DNA from: Actinomadura sp. DC4 | Lineage (GTDB): Bacteria; Actinomycetota; Actinomycetes; Streptosporangiales; Streptosporangiaceae | Assembly (NCBI RefSeq): GCF_030406325.1 | Contig: NZ_JAUEQY010000043.1 | Coordinates: 1-64,000 of the forward strand | DNA: 64,000 nt | Direction: 5' to 3' | Part shown: positions 15,766 to 23,891 of the stretch, piece by piece | How positions within the stretch are numbered: the first letter of the stretch is position 1 | How the letters are laid out: each line of letters opens with the position of its first letter | The notes under the pieces: model-generated | Told to the model about the DNA's origin: nothing | The model's database searches: none | What the model saw: only the letters and a program-made list of their open reading frames with translations | Made by a program: the position numbers and the translations under genes

Positions 15766-18147
15766 ATGCGACCGTTCGGCAGATCCCGATCGCGCCCACG
15801 TATTGTGCGCGATGTGTTCGAACGAGCACGCTGGCGTTATTTTCAGATACAGCCGGGCGTACGGCGGCTCACGTTTCTCGTGTTGGTCGTGGGATCGGCG
15901 GCGGTCGCCATCGTCACCGCCTGGCCGGTGCTCACGACCGTCGTGTTCGTGGCCACGCTGCTGCTCGTCATCGACTTCACCCTCCGCTCACCGAGCGGCA
16001 TGGCGACGGCCTTCGTGGTCGTCTGCTGGCTGGCCGCGATCCTCCCGCTCAGCCGGCTCTACCCGCCCGGAGGGCACGAGGCGGTGTTCCTCGCCGCGCT
16101 CGCCCTCCCGGTCGCCTTCCTGGCCCACCGCATCCGCGCGTACGCGCCCTGGCGTACGGCGCTGGCCACCTTCGCCCTGGCCGGCATCGTCGCCGCCGCG
16201 CTGGCCCACCCGCTGCCCCACCTGAACGCCGCGCCGGCCTGGGTCGCCGCGCTCATCGTCCTGGGGTACCGCTGGCTGCAGGCACGGCGCATCGTGCCCG
16301 CGGAGGCGTACGACACCGGCTGGGCGCAGGAGGACTACCAGGAGCCGGAGGAGTACGTCCCGCCTCCGCAGGGCCGCCACGCCGAGGAGGTGCCGCACAT
16401 CTCGGTCAACGAAGCGCTCGCCGAACTCGAGGCGATGATCGGCCTCGAACCGGTGAAGCGGCAGGTCCGCGCCATCGCCGCCTCGATCGAGGCGGCACGG
16501 ATGCGCGCCGAGGCCGGGTTCGCCGCCGAGAAGCCGATGCGGCACTTCGTGTTCGTCGGCCCCTCCGGCACCGGCAAGACGACGGTCGCCCGCGTCGTCG
16601 CCAAGGTCTTCTACGCCTTCGCGCTGCTGCCCACGCCGAACGTCGTCGAGGCACAGCGCGCCGACCTGGTCGGCGAGTACCTCGGCGCCACCGCGATCAA
16701 GACCAACGAGCTGGTCGACCGCGCCCTCGGCGGCGTGCTCTTCGTCGACGAGGCGTACGGCCTGGTCAACGCCTCCGACGGGCAGCCCGACCGGTTCGGC
16801 AACGAGGCCGTGCAGACGCTGTTGAAGCGCGCCGAGGACGACCGCGAGAACGTCGTGATCATCATGGCCGGCTACGAGGACGAGATGAGCGCGTTCCTGT
16901 CCTCCAACCCGGGTCTCAGCTCACGCTTCGGCACGCGCGTGCACTTCCCGGGCTACGATCCGGCCGAGCTGCTGCAGATCGCCGAATACCACGCCGCGCT
17001 GCGCGGCGACCGGCTCGGCCCGGACGCGGCCCCCGCGCTGTGGGCGCGCTTCGAGGAGGTCAGCCGGCGCGGCATCGTCGACGAGCTGGGCAACGGGCGC
17101 TTCGTACGTTCGCTCATCGAGTCGGCGGCACGCGCCCGCGACGTACGGATCGTCGGCGGCGGCTGGCGGCACGGCGCGCGCCGGGCGCACGACCTGCCCG
17201 AACCGACGCCCGACGAACTCGTCACGATCGGCGCGGTCGACGTCGAGCTGGCCTTCGCCGAGGTGACCGAGCGCTACCGCGGCTACGCCGAGACGCCGAC
17301 GCTGGAGGACGCGCTGGCCGGGCTCGACGCGATGATCGGCCTCGAACCCGTGAAGCGGCAGGTGCACGCCATCGCCGCTCAGCTCCGCGTGGCCCAGCTG
17401 CGCGAGGAGCAGGGGCTCACGACGCATCCGCCGATGCGGCACTTCGTCTTCGCCGGGCCGCCGGGCACGGGCAAGACCACCGTCGCCCGGGTGCTCGGCC
17501 GCATCTTCGCCGCCCTGGGCCTGCTGTCGCGGCCCGAGGTCGTCGAGGCGCAGCGCGCCGACCTGGTGGGCGAGCACCTCGGCTCGACGGCGCTGAAGAC
17601 CAACAAGGTCATCGACTCCGCGCTGGGCGGGGTGCTGTTCATCGACGAGGCGTACTCCCTGGTCAACCCGGGTTACGCCGGAGGTGACGCGTTCGGCTCC
17701 GAGGCGGTGCAGACGCTGCTGAAGCGCGCCGAGGACGACCGCGAGCGCCTGGTCGTCATCCTGGCGGGCTACGACGGCGACATGGACCGTTTCCTGCGCT
17801 CCAACCCGGGGCTGGCCTCGCGTTTCTCCGAGCGCGTGGCGTTTCCGTCCTACAGCCCGGACCAGTTGCTGGAGATCGCGCTGAGCCTCGCCGCCCAGGC
17901 GGGTGACACGTGGGAGGAGGCCGCGCTGGACGACCTGGCCGGGGCCTTCCAGCGCGTACGCGGACAGGGCCGCATCGACGAGCTGGGCAACGGCCGGTTC
18001 GTACGCTCGCTGTACGAGAAGGCGTGCGGCTTCCGCGACGTACGGATCGCGTCGCTGGACTCGGAGGCGACGACCGCGGACCTGACCACGCTGACGGCGG
18101 AGGACGTCCGCTCGGCGTACGCGGAGTTCGCCCAGCGCCGCGCCTGA
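15766..18147 (+). CDS. membrane-anchored tandem CbbX/CfqX-type AAA+ ATPase
   Basis: This 793-residue protein starts at ATG 15766 with GGGGAGGGCG upstream. Residues 33-175 contain about five hydrophobic helices. After a short acidic linker come two homologous AAA+ domains. Domain 1 (~215-480) has Walker A GPSGTGKT (265-272), Walker B GVLFVDEA (323-330), SNPGLSSRF sensor/arginine-finger region and the C-terminal lid with DELGNGRFVRSL. Domain 2 (~515-790) repeats this with GPPGTGKT (564-571), GVLFIDEA (622-629) and the same DELGNGRFVRSL. Both keep all catalytic residues. CbbX activates Rubisco and the EccA proteins serve type VII secretion; neither Rubisco nor ESX genes are present. The membrane anchor suggests remodelling of a complex at the inner face of the membrane. 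Confidence 0.9.
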   Translation: MRPFGRSRSRPRIVRDVFERARWRYFQIQPGVRRLTFLVLVVGSAAVAIVTAWPVLTTVVFVATLLLVIDFTLRSPSGMATAFVVVCWLAAILPLSRLYPPGGHEAVFLAALALPVAFLAHRIRAYAPWRTALATFALAGIVAAALAHPLPHLNAAPAWVAALIVLGYRWLQARRIVPAEAYDTGWAQEDYQEPEEYVPPPQGRHAEEVPHISVNEALAELEAMIGLEPVKRQVRAIAASIEAARMRAEAGFAAEKPMRHFVFVGPSGTGKTTVARVVAKVFYAFALLPTPNVVEAQRADLVGEYLGATAIKTNELVDRALGGVLFVDEAYGLVNASDGQPDRFGNEAVQTLLKRAEDDRENVVIIMAGYEDEMSAFLSSNPGLSSRFGTRVHFPGYDPAELLQIAEYHAALRGDRLGPDAAPALWARFEEVSRRGIVDELGNGRFVRSLIESAARARDVRIVGGGWRHGARRAHDLPEPTPDELVTIGAVDVELAFAEVTERYRGYAETPTLEDALAGLDAMIGLEPVKRQVHAIAAQLRVAQLREEQGLTTHPPMRHFVFAGPPGTGKTTVARVLGRIFAALGLLSRPEVVEAQRADLVGEHLGSTALKTNKVIDSALGGVLFIDEAYSLVNPGYAGGDAFGSEAVQTLLKRAEDDRERLVVILAGYDGDMDRFLRSNPGLASRFSERVAFPSYSPDQLLEIALSLAAQAGDTWEEAALDDLAGAFQRVRGQGRIDELGNGRFVRSLYEKACGFRDVRIASLDSEATTADLTTLTAEDVRSAYAEFAQRRA

Positions 18148-18318
18148 GGGGGGCAATCGCGGCCGCCGAGCCGGCACGCACGTGTCGCTCCCCGTCTGAG
18201 GCTTTTAGCGGACTTTGTCGGGTTGATGGCGGGCCGCGGGCGGGTACGGATCGTTCGACCGGATCCACGGTCCGGTGCTTCGGTCGGCTCGGCAGGGGTC
18301 TGTCAGAGGAGTGGTGAG

Positions 18319-18915
18319 GTGCTGCACGCCTTCGTCTACAACGAAACAGCGATTCTGGTCCGGCACTGGTTCGAGATCAGCGTCAAGGACAGCCATCTCG
18401 AACACGGCGTACGGCTGGAGCTCCGCCTGCGCGAGCCGCAGCCGCACCGCGGCAGCGAGTCCGCGTCCCAGCGGCTCGTCGTGGACCGGCCTCTGTGGCG
18501 GGCCGACCTGTTCGACCGCGTCGACGGTACGCCCGGCGGCTTCGAGGCCGCGCACTACCACCCTCGCTTCAGCGGCGACGAGCCCTGCGAGCGCGACTGG
18601 GCCGAGGAGATCAGAGCCACGCCCTTCGAGTGGCTGCAAGGGGAGCTCTCCGACATCGCGGCCGTCGCCGAGAGGGCGGGCGCGCCTCTGTCCGCCGCGG
18701 CCGCCGACGCCGAGCAGATCCGCGCGGACGCACCGGAGATCGTCGCGGTGGCCCGGAGCCGTGCCGCGATCCAGTGCGGTTCGGCCGAGCAGTGCTTCGC
18801 CTGGACCCAGGACGCCGCGCCGCTGGTCCACCTGATGCTGGAGGGCCTGAAACAGCCGGACCTGCTCGACCGGGAGCGTACCGCCCCGTGGCTGGCGGCC
18901 CAGCCCGCCGGCTGA
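18319..18915 (+). CDS. hypothetical protein (conserved-looking, downstream of AAA+ gene)
   Basis: This protein has 198 residues. GTG 18319 was chosen because AGAGGAG lies 8-12 bases upstream and the sequence becomes regular from LHAFVYNETAILVRHWFEI. It begins with a beta-strand-rich part (RLELRLREPQP, RLVVDRPLWRADLFDRVDG) and a motif-like phrase FEAAHYHPRFSGDEPCERDW with possible His/Cys metal ligands. The C-terminal half is helical and acidic, with Cys in IQCGSAEQCFAWTQD. There are no membrane segments or signal peptide. I do not recognise the family. It follows the tandem AAA+ gene by 171 bases on the same strand and may be its partner or substrate (inference). Confidence 0.75.
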   Translation: MLHAFVYNETAILVRHWFEISVKDSHLEHGVRLELRLREPQPHRGSESASQRLVVDRPLWRADLFDRVDGTPGGFEAAHYHPRFSGDEPCERDWAEEIRATPFEWLQGELSDIAAVAERAGAPLSAAAADAEQIRADAPEIVAVARSRAAIQCGSAEQCFAWTQDAAPLVHLMLEGLKQPDLLDRERTAPWLAAQPAG

Positions 18916-18999
18916 GACCGTAACGCGCCGCTTACAGAGCGGTAGCAGGCGCGAAACGCGCAGGTCACACGATGCACCCAGGACCGACATCGGCGGTGA

Positions 19000-19965
19000 G
19001 TGCTCTTGGACGTGCGACCTCTGATCCGTTTCCGCGACATCCACGGCTACTGGCGCGCGTTCCGTCTGGTCGGCAGCGGGCCTCCGCTGCTGCTGATCCA
19101 CGGCATCGGCGACAGCTCCGAGACCTGGCTGGAGGTGATCCCGGAGCTGGCGCGGCGGCACACCGTCATCGCCCCGGACCTGCTGGGCCACGGCGAGTCG
19201 GCCAAACCGCGCGCGGACTACGCCGTCGCCGCGTACGCCTGCGGCATGCGCGACCTGCTCAGCGTCCTCGACGTGGACCGGGTGACCGTCGTCGGCCACT
19301 CGCTCGGCGGCGGCATCGCGATGCAGTTCGCCTACCAGTTCCCCGAGCGCTGCGAACGGCTGGTGCTCGTCGGCAGCGGCGGCATCGGCCCGGAGGTGCA
19401 CCCGCTGCTGCGGATCGCCGCGGCGCCGGGCGCCGAGATCGGGCTGTCCGTGGCGGCGTCGGCCCCGGTACGCGCCGCGATGCGGCTCGCCGCGCCCGTA
19501 CTCCGCTCCACCGGCGGCATGCGCCTCGGGCCCGACTTCGGCTACGTGCTGGAGCGCTACCGGGCGCTGCGGCCCAGGCATGCACGACAGGCGTTCCTGC
19601 GCACGCTGCGGGCCGGCGTCGACGTGCGCGGGCAGGTCATCACGATGCTCGACCGCTGCTACCTCGCGGCGGCGCTGCCGACGCTCATCGTCTGGGGCCG
19701 GCGCGACGGCGTGATCCCGATCCGGCACGCCCGCATCGCACACGAGGCCATGCCCGGCAGCCGGCTGGAGATCTTCGACCGGTCCGGGCACTTCCCGCAC
19801 CACGACGAGCCCACGAGGTTCGTCGCCGTCGTGGAGGACTTCCTTGCCGGTACGAGCCCGGCCCTGTACGACCCGGTGAGCTGGCGCCGGATGCTCCGCG
19901 ACGGCCGCGCGGCCGAGCCCGCCGCCTCATCGGCCCTGGACCCGCATCTCTCCAGCGGCGCCTAG
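19000..19965 (+). CDS. alpha/beta hydrolase
   Basis: This 321-residue protein is an alpha/beta-hydrolase fold enzyme. It shows PPLLLIHGIGDSSETW (oxyanion-hole HG), VIAPDLLGHGESAKP, the nucleophile elbow VVGHSLGGGIAMQFAYQFPE (Ser in GHSLGG), LIVWGRRDGVIP (acid Asp) and DRSGHFPHHDEP (catalytic His). The last ~40 residues after DFLAG look disordered. The substrate is unknown; an esterase or C-C hydrolase are both possible. GTG 19000 is the first start of the frame; GTG 19012 is an alternative. The stop converges with the ArsR-type gene (4-base overlap). Confidence 0.92.
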   Translation: MLLDVRPLIRFRDIHGYWRAFRLVGSGPPLLLIHGIGDSSETWLEVIPELARRHTVIAPDLLGHGESAKPRADYAVAAYACGMRDLLSVLDVDRVTVVGHSLGGGIAMQFAYQFPERCERLVLVGSGGIGPEVHPLLRIAAAPGAEIGLSVAASAPVRAAMRLAAPVLRSTGGMRLGPDFGYVLERYRALRPRHARQAFLRTLRAGVDVRGQVITMLDRCYLAAALPTLIVWGRRDGVIPIRHARIAHEAMPGSRLEIFDRSGHFPHHDEPTRFVAVVEDFLAGTSPALYDPVSWRRMLRDGRAAEPAASSALDPHLSSGA

Positions 19966-20918
19966 GTGACGAGGCGGGTGCCGAGGTCGGTGCGGGCGTA
20001 GAGGACGATGCGGCCGACGCGGGCCCGGGTGACGAGGCCGGCGTCGTACAGGACGGTCAGGTGCTGGGAGACGGCGCCCGGGGTGATGCCGAGCCGGCCG
20101 GCGAGGTCGGTGGTCGAGGCCGGGCGGTCCAGGCAACCGAGCAGTACCGCCTTCGGGCGGCCGATGAGGGCGACGACGGCCTCGGCGCCGCGCGGAGGCT
20201 CGGTCTCCCACAGCGTGGCGATGCCGCGGGCCGGATAGGCCAGCGCCGGAGGCTCGTCGGCGCTGATCGGCGGTGCGACCCCGCGTACGAACAGACACGG
20301 CATCAGGCACAGCCCGCGCCCCGTCACGTCGGCCCGGTAGTCGATCGCGGGCACGTCCAGGCGCAGCACCCCGCGGCGCCAGCGCACGGCGGGGTGGAGG
20401 TCGGCGAACAGCAGCCGCGCGCCGCCGCGGGTGAACTGACGGGCGCGGTACAGCATGTCGGCCTCGAGCACACCGCGCATCCGTGTCCAGTACGGGGCCA
20501 GCGCCGCCTCCCAGTACTCCCGGAGCAGCCCGGCGATCCGGTCGCGCAGCCGCGCCGGCGAACCGAGATCGAGGCACGCGGGCACCGGGCGGCCCGCGTG
20601 GGCGATCCTGATGTCGGCGGCGACCTTGTCCGGGGGAGTGCGCCGTACGAGCTCCAGCTCCTCCTCGAAAGAGGCCACCGGAACCTCCGGGCGCGGCGTC
20701 AGGAAGTCCGGCACCCAGCGCCGTACGCCCACGAGCGCGGTCAGCGGTCGCATGTCCAGCCCGGCCAGGTCGTCGCGGACCCGGTGCCACCAGGGCATCT
20801 GCAGCACGAAGTACGTCGGCAGCAGCGGGATGCGCAGGCTCATCACGGTCTCCATCAGGGGAGACACGGCGAACCGCATGCCGACGAGATCCTCGACGTC
20901 CAGGTCGAGCTCGATCAC
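19962..20918 (-). CDS. ArsR-type winged-helix regulator with DUF5937-like N-terminal domain
   Basis: This 318-residue protein is about three times the size of a classical ArsR. The DNA-binding domain is at the C-terminus (residues ~240-318: LIGRPKAVLLGCLDRPASTTDLAGRLGITPGAVSQHLTVLYDAGLVTRARVGRIVLYART). The N-terminal 230 residues (DLDVEDLVGMRFAVSPLMETVMSLR...) match the actinobacterial DUF5937 type and probably sense a ligand. No metal-binding Cys set is seen in the helix, so it is unlikely to be a metal sensor. Its start overlaps the ADP-ribosylglycohydrolase stop by 4 bases, so it is the last gene of a SnoaL-ADPRG-regulator operon. Confidence 0.88.
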   Translation of the reverse strand: MIELDLDVEDLVGMRFAVSPLMETVMSLRIPLLPTYFVLQMPWWHRVRDDLAGLDMRPLTALVGVRRWVPDFLTPRPEVPVASFEEELELVRRTPPDKVAADIRIAHAGRPVPACLDLGSPARLRDRIAGLLREYWEAALAPYWTRMRGVLEADMLYRARQFTRGGARLLFADLHPAVRWRRGVLRLDVPAIDYRADVTGRGLCLMPCLFVRGVAPPISADEPPALAYPARGIATLWETEPPRGAEAVVALIGRPKAVLLGCLDRPASTTDLAGRLGITPGAVSQHLTVLYDAGLVTRARVGRIVLYARTDLGTRLVT

Positions 20919-21781
20919 AGCGGAACCGGTGAGAGCCAGCCGGGCAGCGGCTCACGCGCATCGCGCCAGGCGCGGGGGATGCCGTCGGCGCCGGTGTGGG
21001 CGGCGACGATGCCGCCCGTGATCGCGGCGGTCGTGTCGATGTCCCCGCCCACGGCCACGCAGGCGCGTACGGCCTGCTCGTAGTCGGTGAGGTGACGGGC
21101 GGCGGCCCAGACGCAGAACGGGACCGTGTCCTGGGCGAGGACGCGCGAGCCGTTGCCGAGCTCGTACGCGACCTCCTCCCGCGAGCGGTCGAGCAGGCCC
21201 GCCGCCCGGCGGACGCCGTCACGCACCTCGCCGGGAGGCGTGTGGGCCTCGACCGCCTCGATCAGGCCCGGCGCGTCGCCCCGCGCGGCATGGGAGGCGG
21301 CGACCGCGACGGCGATCGCGCCCGCGACGCCCTCGGGATGGGCGTGCGTGACGACGGACGAGGCGCCGGCCTCCAGGGCGGCGCGGTCGAGGTCGCCCGG
21401 GTAGAACGCGCCGAGCGGCGCGACGCGCATCGCCGCGCCGTTGCCCATCGACCCTCCGCCCCCGAACTGCGCGGTCGCCGCCGTACGCCACGGCGCGCCC
21501 TCGCGCAGGGCGCGCAGCAGCACGACGGTGCCCGGGCCGTACCCGCGATACGGGTCATGGCGCTCGGCGAACGCCGCCGCGAGGGCGTCGCGCTCGACCT
21601 GGCCGTGGCGATGGAGTACGTCGAGGAGGTTGCAGGCCATCTCGGTGTCGTCGGTCCACGGCCAGGGACCGGGCGGCAGCGCGGTCTCGTCGAGGAGTAA
21701 CCGGCGGTTCGCCACGACGAAGAACTGGGCGCCGAACGCGTCCCCCACGGACAACCCGGTCAGAGAATCGAACGCGGTCAT
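20915..21781 (-). CDS. ADP-ribosylglycohydrolase (DraG/ARH-like) family protein
   Basis: This 288-residue all-helical protein belongs to the DraG/ARH family, which removes ADP-ribose from proteins or hydrolyses related nucleosides using two Mg ions. Metal sites: WTDDTEMACNLLDVL (residues ~43-57, T-D-D) and GGDIDTTAAITGGIVAAH (near 240-257, D-x-D-T). The fold entry LTGLSVGDAFGAQF is also typical. ATG 21781 was chosen for the family-like beginning; the frame is open further upstream through the SnoaL gene. It sits 14 bases after the SnoaL gene and overlaps the ArsR-type gene, inside a likely TetR-controlled operon. No ADP-ribosyltransferase is in the window. Confidence 0.9.
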   Translation of the reverse strand: MTAFDSLTGLSVGDAFGAQFFVVANRRLLLDETALPPGPWPWTDDTEMACNLLDVLHRHGQVERDALAAAFAERHDPYRGYGPGTVVLLRALREGAPWRTAATAQFGGGGSMGNGAAMRVAPLGAFYPGDLDRAALEAGASSVVTHAHPEGVAGAIAVAVAASHAARGDAPGLIEAVEAHTPPGEVRDGVRRAAGLLDRSREEVAYELGNGSRVLAQDTVPFCVWAAARHLTDYEQAVRACVAVGGDIDTTAAITGGIVAAHTGADGIPRAWRDAREPLPGWLSPVPL

Positions 21782-21795
21782 GCCCGGCACGTTAC

Positions 21796-22194
21796 CTAAA
21801 GGCGCAGCTGATGGCGGACGGCGTCGGAGTCGCGTACGGCCCAGTGCTCGACGATCCGGCCGTCCCGTACGCGGATCATGTCCAGGCCGACGACCTCGTA
21901 GCCGCGTCCGGTGGCCGTGTGCGTGCCGCGGCTGGTGTAGCGGTTGGCCGACGTGTCGCCCGACGAGACGTTCTGCTCGACCGTCACCGAGACGTCGTGA
22001 AAGCCCTGCGTGCCCATGCTCTCCCACTTCCGGCGCCACGCGTCGACGCCGTGGTGATCGCCGGAGGACCCGCCCCGGTGGTCGATCACGTCCGGGGCGA
22101 TGAGTGCGAGGGCCTCCTCCATCCGGCCCGCGAGCACCTCTTCGTACAGCTCGACCACCCGCCGATGGACCTCGGCCGCACTGATCTCCGACAT
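21796..22194 (-). CDS. SnoaL-like / NTF2-fold polyketide-cyclase family protein
   Basis: This 132-residue protein fits the cone-shaped NTF2 fold of the SnoaL/ester-cyclase group. It shows VVELYEEVLAGRMEEALALIAPDVIDHRGG (helices plus the Asp-His pair), GVDAWRRKWESMGTQGFHDVSVTVEQNVSSGD, and VVGLDMIRVRDGRIVEHWAVRDSDAVRHQL (conserved end). Members are cyclases, epoxide hydrolases or small-molecule binders; the exact role is unknown. It is the first gene of a three-gene operon facing a TetR gene across two matching palindromes, so it is probably the main regulated product. Confidence 0.88.
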   Translation of the reverse strand: MSEISAAEVHRRVVELYEEVLAGRMEEALALIAPDVIDHRGGSSGDHHGVDAWRRKWESMGTQGFHDVSVTVEQNVSSGDTSANRYTSRGTHTATGRGYEVVGLDMIRVRDGRIVEHWAVRDSDAVRHQLRL

Positions 22195-22212
22195 GGCGCC
22201 TCCAACGACAAA

Positions 22213-22272
22213 TAAACGGGGAACTCCCCACTTAACGGACTCGGCTAAGTTAACCGGGGAGCACCCCGTTTA
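22213..22272. promoter_or_regulatory. twin palindromic operators between snoaL-like and tetR
   Basis: Two 22-bp palindromes of the form TAA-NN-GGGG-N4-CCCC-NN-TTA lie at 22213-22234 and 22251-22272, with centres 38 bases apart. The segments around them (22213-22238 and 22247-22272) also form an imperfect inverted repeat to one another (20 of 26 positions). Both lie in the 92-base gap between the divergent SnoaL and TetR starts, the second only 14 bases before the TetR ATG. They are strong candidates for TetR binding sites controlling both directions. Confidence 0.75.
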
Positions 22273-22286
22273 GCAAGGAGAGAGTC

Positions 22287-22853
22287 ATGCCACGCGCGAT
22301 CCGGGCCGACGCGCGGCGCAACCGCGAACTGCTCCTGGCCGCCGCCAAGGAGGTCTTCGCCGAACGCGGCGCCGACGCGCCGCTCGACGACGTCGCCCGC
22401 CGGGCCGGTGTGGGCAACGCCACGATGTACCGCCACTTTCCGGCCCGCCAGGAACTCATCATCGCCGTCTACTCCGACGAGGTCACCGCGCTGTGCGAGC
22501 GGGGCGAGGCCCTCCTCGCGGAGGACCCGCCGGGCGACGCGCTCTTCGCCTGGCTGGAGGCGTTCGTCGCCCACGTCGCCACCAAGCGGGACCTGGCCCG
22601 CGCGCTCACCGACGACCGGGCCGGGCGGCGGTCGGCGCTGTTCGACGGCTGGCACGAGGCGATGCGCGCGACCGCGTCGGCGCTGCTGGACCGGGCGCGG
22701 CGAGCGGGCGCGATCCGTACGGAGGTCGAGGTCGCGGACCTGCTCCTCCTCGCCAACGGCATCGCCCTGGCCGGCGCCGACGACGTACGGACCCGCCGCC
22801 TGATCCACCTCATCCGTACGGGCACGGACCGCGGGCCCGGCCGGACGATTTAG
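22287..22853 (+). CDS. TetR-family transcriptional regulator
   Basis: This 188-residue repressor has an N-terminal helix-turn-helix (residues 9-55: ADARRNRELLLAAAKEVFAERGADAPLDDVARRAGVGNATMYRHFPARQELI), almost a textbook TetR block. The variable ligand-binding half (60-188) ends in RRLIHLIRTGTDRGPGRT, like the SACE_7040/TetR_C_33-type actinobacterial members. ATG 22287 follows AAGGAGAG. It is divergent from the SnoaL-ADPRG operon with twin palindromes between them and is expected to repress both itself and that operon. Confidence 0.94.
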   Translation: MPRAIRADARRNRELLLAAAKEVFAERGADAPLDDVARRAGVGNATMYRHFPARQELIIAVYSDEVTALCERGEALLAEDPPGDALFAWLEAFVAHVATKRDLARALTDDRAGRRSALFDGWHEAMRATASALLDRARRAGAIRTEVEVADLLLLANGIALAGADDVRTRRLIHLIRTGTDRGPGRTI

Positions 22854-22905
22854 CCCAGGCCTAAATCTCTACCGCGCAGCGCCCGCGTCGGCTGAGCTGG
22901 AACAT

Positions 22906-23757
22906 GTGAGCAACGCCTTTCCTCTCGCCCCCGCCCTCGCAGTGATCTTCGCCGGAGTCCTGCACGCCACGTGGAACGCGGTCGCCAAGGCGGCGCCCGA
23001 CCGGTACGCCGGGTTCGCCCTCATCGGCCTCGCCCAAGCGGGCGCCGGCCTGCTCATGATGGCGCTGAGCGGGATTCCGGCACGCGCCTCCTGGCCCTGG
23101 ATCGCCGCCTCGATCGCGCTGCACGTCGTCTACACCGCGCTCCTCGCCCGCTCGTACGAGCTGGGCGACTTCAACCAGGTCTATCCGCTCGCCCGCGGCA
23201 CCGGCCCGCTGATCGTCGCGTTCGTCGCCGCCACCACGCTCGGCGAGCACCTCAGCACGCCGCAGCTCGCCGGCGTCGCCGCGGTCTGCGGCGGCCTCGG
23301 GGTGCTCGCCTTTTCCGGCGGCGTCTCGCGTACACAGGCCGGGGCGATCGGCGCCGCGCTGCTCACCGGCGTCTCGATCGCCGGGTACACACTGGTCGAC
23401 GGCGTCGGCGTCCGGCACGCCGGTACGGCCACCGGCTACAGCGGATGGCTCTTCTTCGGCATGGGCCCACTGGTCGTGCTGTGGGTGTACCTCGTCCAGG
23501 GCCGGGCGCTCTGGCCCGGAGTCGCGGCCCAGTGGCGGATCGGCCTGCCCGGCGGCGTCATCTCCGTGCTGAGCTACGGCATCGTGGTCTGGGCGCAGAC
23601 GCGCGGAGCGCTGGCGGCCGTCGCCGCCCTGCGCGAGACCGGCGTGATCACGGGCGCCATCATCGGCGCGATCTTCTTCCACGAGCGGATGGGCCTGCCG
23701 CGGTTCGCCGCCGCGGGGGTGGTCGTCGTCGGCGTCGCCCTCATCAACCTCCACTGA
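22906..23757 (+). CDS. DMT-superfamily (EamA) transporter
   Basis: This 283-residue integral membrane protein has about ten hydrophobic segments and two EamA-like halves. The first starts VIFAGVLHATWNAVAKAAPDRYAG and the second starts AGAIGAALLTGVSIAGYTLVDGVGVRHAG. The motifs VYPLARGTGPLIVA and LRETGVITGAIIGAIFFHERMGLPR are typical of the drug/metabolite exporters with E-R at the end of each half. The substrate is unknown. It starts at GTG 22906 with only a weak ribosome site, 52 bases after the TetR gene. Its stop is followed after 15 bases by the octamer array. Confidence 0.9.
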   Translation: MSNAFPLAPALAVIFAGVLHATWNAVAKAAPDRYAGFALIGLAQAGAGLLMMALSGIPARASWPWIAASIALHVVYTALLARSYELGDFNQVYPLARGTGPLIVAFVAATTLGEHLSTPQLAGVAAVCGGLGVLAFSGGVSRTQAGAIGAALLTGVSIAGYTLVDGVGVRHAGTATGYSGWLFFGMGPLVVLWVYLVQGRALWPGVAAQWRIGLPGGVISVLSYGIVVWAQTRGALAAVAALRETGVITGAIIGAIFFHERMGLPRFAAAGVVVVGVALINLH

Positions 23758-23772
23758 GGTTCAGCCTGCCCG

Positions 23773-23891
23773 GTGACGCGGTGACGCGGTGACGCGGTGA
23801 CGCGGTGACGCGGTGACGCGGTGACGCGGTGACGCGGTGACGCGGTGACGCGGTGACGCGGTGACGCGGTGACGCGGTGACGCGGTGACGC
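23773..23891. repeat. tandem octamer array (GTGACGCG) x 14.9
   Basis: Fourteen perfect copies of GTGACGCG plus a 7-base partial copy run without a mismatch from 23773 to 23891. The unit is 8 bp, so every plus-strand frame meets a TGA within 24 bases, while all minus-strand frames are open. The perfect identity implies recent slippage or expansion. The array begins 15 bases after the DMT transporter stop and ends directly against a decayed gene fragment. Confidence 0.97.

Noticed and set aside
15766-18147. Type VII secretion (EccA) or Rubisco activase assignment
   Set aside because: The AAA+ domains are related, but no ESX or Rubisco gene is nearby and the membrane helices and domain order differ.
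23773-23891. CRISPR array
   Set aside because: The units are 8 bases and contiguous with no spacers, and no cas genes are present.
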